Source: Acorus gramineus (Eukaryota > Streptophyta > Magnoliopsida > Acorales > Acoraceae). Taken from it: DNA of 64,000 bases. The notes under the pieces were generated by a model. It saw only the letters and a list, made by a program, of their open reading frames with translations. It searched no databases and was not told the DNA's origin. Positions within the stretch are counted from its first letter, which is position 1; each line of letters starts with the position of its first letter. Location of the stretch: NCBI GenBank assembly GCA_030737835.1, contig CM060853.1, positions 9,978,034-10,042,033 of the forward strand. Reading direction: 5' to 3'. Shown piece after piece: positions 58,765 through 64,000 of this stretch. Both the position numbers and the translations under genes were made by a program.

Positions 58765-60384
58765 GGCAGCATTTGGTTCTGCGATTGGACAGCTTTTGCA
58801 TTTGCAGGAAACTGAATATGCAATCGCAACCAAACAATTTTTCAATAACAACTTTCTGTAAACAGATTTTGTTAGAATTTTAGTGTGTAACAAACAAATA
58901 TTAGGCTAAACACAAATTCTTATAATTATCACATCAAAAATATTAACATCAAATATATATGAAATCATACATGTTCTAAAATATATATAATAAAAGCATG
59001 AAATAAAAGAGTAGGGGATTAGAAAAGTGTATCCAGAAATGTGGAAGCGAGTGAAGACACTCTGTCCTTGATGAATAAGGCCCCCTCACGCACAGGGTTG
59101 AATGGCTCCTACCACTGAGAGATACGACCACAACTGGTTTTGTTCTTCCGGGGTGCGAGCTACGGAAGAACCACGGTGAACTGACTACGATCCTTTCAGA
59201 CGCCCAGATAGATCAATGAAGAAGAGAAGGAAAGAGTTGCATCCAGAATTATTACACACTAGAGGAGTTTCGAGCATGGTTTTGATAGACAATCACACCT
59301 TTATTTTCCTCTGTATTTTTCTCTCACAAGTGGTGAATGTATGTATATTAAGCACACCTCACTATCCAGGAGGATGGCCTTTTTATATGCACCAAGAAAT
59401 TAATAAGTTATATTTGATAAGTCAAAATGCATGCAACATAACGTCATTTGAATTATCAAAAGATGAAATGCATGTATTGGTAACTATGCATTTAAACCTC
59501 TTTCAATGTAGCTGACCGTTTCATTTCGGTTTCATTTTTCTATCAAACTCATGCAAAGAGAGATATAATTTCTAAAATGTAATATGCAATTTTGATCACT
59601 TAAAATTCCAACAATCCCCCACTGATCAAAAATGCATATAACACAATAAAATCTTTAGGGGAAAAAAATAAATTGATCTAGAAGGGAGGCAAATAGATCT
59701 GGGATGGAACAAAGAATTTTGAGCGTCTTATACCATGTAATAGGTGAATGGCTCCTACCACTGAGAGATACGACCACAACTGGTTTTTTTCTTCCGGGGT
59801 GCGAGCTACGGAAGAACCACGGTGAACTGACTACGATCCTTTCAGATGCCCAGATAGATCAATGAAGAAGAGAAGGAAAGAGTTGCATCCAGAATTATTA
59901 CACACTAGAGGAGTTTCGAGCATGGTTTTGATAGACAATCACACCTTTATTTTCCTCCGTATTTTTCTCTCACAAGTGGTGAATGTATGTATATCAAGCA
60001 CACCTCACTATCCAGGAGGATGGCCTTTTTATATGCACCAAGAAATTAATAAGTTATATTTGATAAGTCAAAATGCATGCAACATAACGTCATTTGAATT
60101 ATCAAAAGATGAAATGCATGTATTGGTAACTATGCATTTAAACCTCTTTCAATGTAGCTGACCGTTTCATTTCGGTTTCATTTTTCTATCAAACTCATGC
60201 AAAGAGAGATATAATTTCTAAAATGTAATATGCAATTTTGATCACTTAAAATTCCCAGATTTCAGGCAAATAGTGTCAAAAAGCTGTGATTGGAGAAAGG
60301 TGGGGGATCCATCTTCCTGCAGAATCAATTTTAAACCAAGCATTTGCATAAAATCTGTTTTGCAATCTCGCTACCAAACGCTAT
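58765..60384. mobile_element. PIF/Harbinger-like MITE upstream of gene D, split by an LTR element
   Basis: The left end GGCAGCATTTGGTTCTGCG and the right end, read inward, ATAGCGTTTGGTAGCGAG share an inner GATTG. TTA (58762-58764) and CTA (60385-60387) flank it. Gene C has the single site TACGTCTAAGAG at about 45912-45923. Removing the nested LTR element leaves roughly 230 bp. Confidence 0.7.
58870..60257 (+). mobile_element. short nonautonomous LTR element nested in the MITE
   Basis: Flanked by a perfect 5-bp duplication GATTT (58865-58869 and 60258-60262). The 5' LTR is complete at 58870-59613 (744 bp; starts TGTTAGAATTTTA, ends TAAAATTCCAACA, inverse of the start). About 130 bp of interior follow, beginning ATCCCCCACTGATC. 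The 3' copy (59745-60257) matches only the last 513 bp of the LTR, ending ATTCCCA. The interior and the start of the 3' LTR have been deleted. No proteins; the two identical-looking 99-codon open frames lie in the LTR copies. Confidence 0.75.
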
Positions 60385-60468
60385 CTAAGAGTTGTTATAT
60401 ATTTTGAATTTTCAAAGTCTCATCTTTCATTCTACGCTTCCGCAACAAAGAAACCATAAAAAAAAGGT

Positions 60469-60573
60469 TTTAGTAAAATAAAAGTATTGACTGTCAAAGC
60501 AATTATAAGTACGTTGATACATGCAATCCACAATATAACCTAGCATGTAGTTTCATATACTTTGTTAGCTGTC

Positions 60574-60636
<63 letters not shown>

Positions 60637-62600
60637 CATTTTCAAAAAAATTAGTCTAAATAATTTGTTATATATATCATGCTCGTGTGCAGCCCCATTC
60701 GCAGCTCTGAACGTTTTTTTTTTAAATATATATACATCTCACTCATTCAAATACATATTGTTATAAAAAAATGAAGTATATCTAAGATACACTAGTATAT
60801 TTTTAGAAAAAAAAAACACATTTTTTTAAATTTTCATACACTACAATTGTACAATGTATATTGCGCTTGCAATGTATATCGTACTATTACAATGTATAGG
60901 CAGCTGAAGATGAGGAACCGTTTCTGAGCTACAGATAAGGTTACAAAATGGACAGAGCTTATCAACACTTTATCATTTGTGTTGATCTTAAATACACTTT
61001 TTGGAATAAATTGGTTTAGCTTTTACAAAATTAGCTTTTCAAATTGACATTTTTTAACCACAACTTTTGAATTTGAATTTTGATTTTTATGTGTTCAACC
61101 AAAAAAAAAAAAGGTTTTTTTTTATAAAGCTGGTTGATATTTGATTTTATGGAAACTCACAAAAAAAAAGTTGTTTTTATAAAGCTGGTTGTTATTTGAT
61201 TTTCCGAAAACTGATTTTGAGCCATTTTTATTACACCCTCAAAAGGTGTGCATAAATCATCAAAAGTTAAAAACTATTTTTCAAACTATATTTCTAAACG
61301 CGCTCTGAGCAATTATACATATTTGAAAACTGATTTCAAACGGAACCAATGAGTCTCATCTAGTAACCCAGAGAGTATAGAACATAAACTTCAAACTGCC
61401 AAACGTGTGAAACCACTCTATGCCACTTTGCATGAACAATAAACTGCGACATACATGGTATATGGTTATTAAAACTTATAAGTTGTTGTTTATAGCTTTT
61501 AGCTTAAAATAAACAGTTGTTGCATAAATTTTTTAAATTTATTAGAACTTATTTAAGTTAAAAACAGCTTAAAAAATCATAATCTCCAAACTAGGAAATG
61601 GGTGCTTTTAAGATTATAGCTTATAAATGGCATTAAATTTTTTATTTTGGATACTCACAGCCTTAATCTTTTTACTAATAATATGTATATCTATTTTTTT
61701 CCTATTACACCAAAATCATTAAACCACCTTTCACCTTCTCAATTTTTTTCCTATTACAAAAAATACATTATCAATTTTTTTATAATTCCATTTGTCACTT
61801 GATTCATTAATATTCTAGAATGTAATATTTGAAAAATAATGTAGTAATTTTGAAATATTATTTATATTAAATTAATTTTCTTTTAAATATTTATAAAATG
61901 AATTTTATATGTAAAAGTCAACTTATTTAATCAAACATAATGAATTTTTTACTTCTTTAGTGTAGGGTTATTTTTGACAAATGTAGAATAAAAAGTTATT
62001 TTACAATTTATTAAACTAACATCTACTGCTGCTTATTTACTGTTTTGAAACAGTTACAACAAGCATGTTTATAATTAATCAGAAAAGTTATAATATAATC
62101 TATAGGTTATAATCTATAATTTATAAATTTAAGCCGCAACAAACACGCCATGATCACCGCTTCAGTAATGTATTACAAGGAGATTGTTTCATTTCCTATA
62201 CAGTATTTCACATTAATCATTGCTGCACGGATGTCTTAATGAGTCTTCCATAGTCGAATTATAATTTGTTTACCAGTCTAAGTTAACCTTCAACAATGGA
62301 TAATTAAACAATTTACTCACCACATAATTAGGGATGTAGAGCAGCATGAGATATAGTACTTTATACTGGAATAACTAAACGCACAATAAAAAAATTAAAA
62401 AAAAAAAAAAGGACTCATTCTTTATGTATAATAACTTATGTCGTCACTCAAGTGGGAGCTTTGTCTTCAATTATAATCCGTGATTTATAAAACATGAATA
62501 GGTTAATCTAACACTTTCTTCAAATTTATGTTAAAATTTATGCCATCATATCTAAACATGACTAAAGAATTCATCCAAATGAAATGAACAAACTTTTTAT
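60469..62600. other. intergenic between genes D and E
   Basis: No gene. It contains an (AT)n microsatellite at about 60579-60634. From about 60950 it is the 3' flank of the E unit, homologous to 40905 onward, with an insertion of about 700 bp (roughly 61455-62150, termini TGGCGTGTTTGTTGC-like on the right) that C lacks. Confidence 0.5.
60579..60634. repeat. (AT)n microsatellite
   Basis: About 56 bp of AT dinucleotides between units D and E. Confidence 0.85.
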
Positions 62601-62682
62601 TTATTTAGTTTGCAATCACACATCATCATCAAGCACTCACTATTGCAAGACAACATTAGCGTGACAGTTATTCATGCGACCA

Positions 62683-63063
62683 TCAAACCCCACCAGACCC
62701 ACCAAAGTAAATCCAGAGATGCTCAAATGATGGGTGCCTAAACAGAACCCAATCCGCCTGGGCAAAGTAGCACATCTAGTTGGAGTAGTAGGGTTCGACG
62801 GATGTCGGGGTAAAGAACGCGCCGATCTCATCCATCAATTCTGCGCGACTGATATATGCAGTCCGCTTGAACAGTCCAGACCTGGTGTGGTTTTTCCTGC
62901 TCCCCATCTGGGTGTTATTGTGCTTCCTTCCACTCCTCTTGTCAAGCACCGCACCGCCCCAGTTGACGATCGAACAGTTTGTGAAGCCTCTGAAAATCGA
63001 ATCCGGCCAATATCCCACATTGTCTCCCTGGACCCTCAACCACCAGCTTGATTGCTTCTTGTC
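62683..63063 (-). pseudogene. last exon of neprosin-family gene E, early stop
   Basis: Starts at 63063 after the acceptor TTTAG, with the same [10 protein letters not shown] start as D, then [28 protein letters not shown] (Ala at the second catalytic Glu), [32 protein letters not shown] at 62776-62778 ends the frame about 30 residues early. Homologous reading continues in the same frame after it (CYF, FEHLWIYFGGSGG) and ends with TGA at 62683-62685, three residues short of the C protein. The stop removes the last beta-strand motif, so the product is probably nonfunctional, or the copy is a pseudogene. The upstream exons lie outside the window. Confidence 0.75.
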
Positions 63064-64000
63064 CTAAATTGGTTGAAAAAAAAGCTTACATTGAATTGCA
63101 TTATTTGTCATGTGCTTTTGGGCGCTAGTACACTCAATCTGTTTAACAGTCTCTTTTATCATTCAGAATTGGTCTCCCAATTGCCTACACACTCCATTAG
63201 TGGAATGTATACTATTCTGGTACAGTATGTGAAAATTTTTATAAAAAATAGTTTGCAAGGAAAAAATATGTATTGGTTTTTCTAGTTATATACTTCATAT
63301 TTTCAAAATAACATGTATTTTATCAGGCGAGTATATAATTTAAAAAAAAACAAAACAGTTGAGGACTGCAAATAGGGTTGGATGTATAATTTTCCACGAG
63401 GTACTTGTTAGTTAAGCCCAATTATAACAGTATGTACTTCAATGAGCGAGAATATATATATGTATGTAAACGTGTGTGTGTGTGTGTGTATTTTATGTGT
63501 GTGTGAAAATTCTCTTAAGTTGACGTCCGCAAAATTTAGTTTTTATGCACGCCCAGTATATGTGTCGATAAGAGAAGCATATACGTCGTTAAAGAGGTAT
63601 ATGTATTGATAAAGAGAGCATATACATAAGTGAATGTATTACATGAAAAAAAAAAATAATAATAATGATGTATATGTGTTAGACACTGATTACATGAATT
63701 TTTTTCCTTTTTATCATATAATTACTTTCAATGAGGTATGCTCTCTTTATCTATGCATATATATCTTTAAGATCATATATGTGTCCCTTATCGATGCACA
63801 TGCCGAAGCGTCCATAAAAAGTGAATTTTACAGATGCCCGCCTGAGAGCTATATATATATATATATATTCTCGCTCATTAAAGTACATATTGTTATATAA
63901 AAAAATTGAAATATACACTAAGATAAACTAGTCAATTTTTTTCTTTTCAAAAATTGATAAAAAAGAAAAACTTAAATTTGCATACATTACACTAGTGAAT
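63064..64000 (-). other. intron 6 of gene E (partial)
   Basis: Homologous in part to gene C intron 6 (42122-43069) and running past the right edge. It contains (GT)n near 63472-63491 and a dispersed AT-rich repeat copy. No exon 6 sequence is reached. Confidence 0.55.
63560..63800 (+). repeat. copy of the dispersed AT-rich repeat family in gene E intron
   Basis: Contains GAGAAGCATATACGTCGTTA, AAAGAGGTATATGTATTGAT and AATGAGGTATGCTC, the CTCGTTA-like hallmark of the family. The A-rich middle is expanded. Confidence 0.4.

Larger units (their letters stand above)
54033..60468 (-). repeat. segmental duplication unit containing gene D
   Basis: Collinear with the C unit from TTATAATTTGTTTA on the 3' side to CAACAAAGAAACC on the 5' side. 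Against C it carries four extra blocks: about 280 bp in the intron between exons 5 and 6 (55142-55425), a MITE in the 5'-UTR intron (57468-58180), and a MITE with a nested LTR element in the upstream region (58765-60384). Its 3' side is shorter than in C and E, breaking where the gypsy gag relic ends. Confidence 0.8.
60950..64000 (-). repeat. segmental duplication unit containing gene E (partial)
   Basis: Shares with C the blocks TTGATCTTAAATACAC, CTCATCTAGTAACCCAGAGA, TTACAAGGAGATTGTTTCAT-like and TTATAATTTGTTTA, the last exon, and part of intron 6 (GGGTTGGATGTATAAT near 63375 against 42450). It continues beyond the right edge. Confidence 0.7.

Noticed and set aside
59216-60161. Two nearly identical 99-codon plus-strand open frames
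   Set aside because: They lie in the two LTR copies of one element and duplicate with it; no recognised domain.

Overview
This window is AT-rich nuclear DNA from a flowering plant, probably a eudicot. The signs are multi-exon genes with GT-AG introns and plant TATA boxes, a HECATE-like bHLH gene, a tandem array of neprosin (DUF239) peptidase genes, Ty1/copia and Ty3/gypsy remnants, a MULE transposase relic, and many hAT- and PIF/Harbinger-type MITEs. The species cannot be named from the sequence.

Layout. At 0.3-1.4 kb there is one intact two-exon bHLH87-like transcription factor gene on the minus strand, with a TATA box at 1749-1756. At 2.5-4.6 kb lies a truncated copia element with 135-bp LTRs, an initiator-Met primer site, a very GC-rich tract where gag to integrase should be, and a reverse transcriptase frame broken by a stop. 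From 4.6 to 27.7 kb I find no gene I can defend. That stretch holds MITEs, a GC-rich island with three G-boxes (about 8.15-9.09 kb), and a nest at 20.5-24.2 kb in which a hAT-type element contains a decayed copia element that contains a palindromic MITE.

From 27.9 kb to the right edge there are five neprosin-family genes, all on the minus strand. Gene A (401 aa), gene B (388 aa), gene C (391 aa) and gene D (397 aa) can each be assembled from seven coding exons with the same intron positions and phase-0 junctions. Gene E enters from beyond the right edge; only its last exon is visible and it has an early stop. C, D and E share coding and flanking sequence and are copies of one segmental unit. 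Between C and D lie about 8 kb of transposon debris: a MULE transposase relic, a gypsy gag relic with two MITEs inside it, and dispersed repeats.

The most interesting biology is in the catalytic residues. Neprosin is a secreted prolyl endopeptidase that uses two glutamates. The first, in the EAGW-like motif, is kept in A-D. The second, in WGGE, is kept only in B. It is Asp in A and Ala in C, D and E. The array therefore appears to combine one conventional enzyme, one Asp variant and a duplicated clade of predicted pseudoenzymes that keep otherwise intact reading frames (C and D) and a shared promoter and 5'-UTR intron design. All exon joins are hand-made from splice consensus and family conservation; no transcript data were available.
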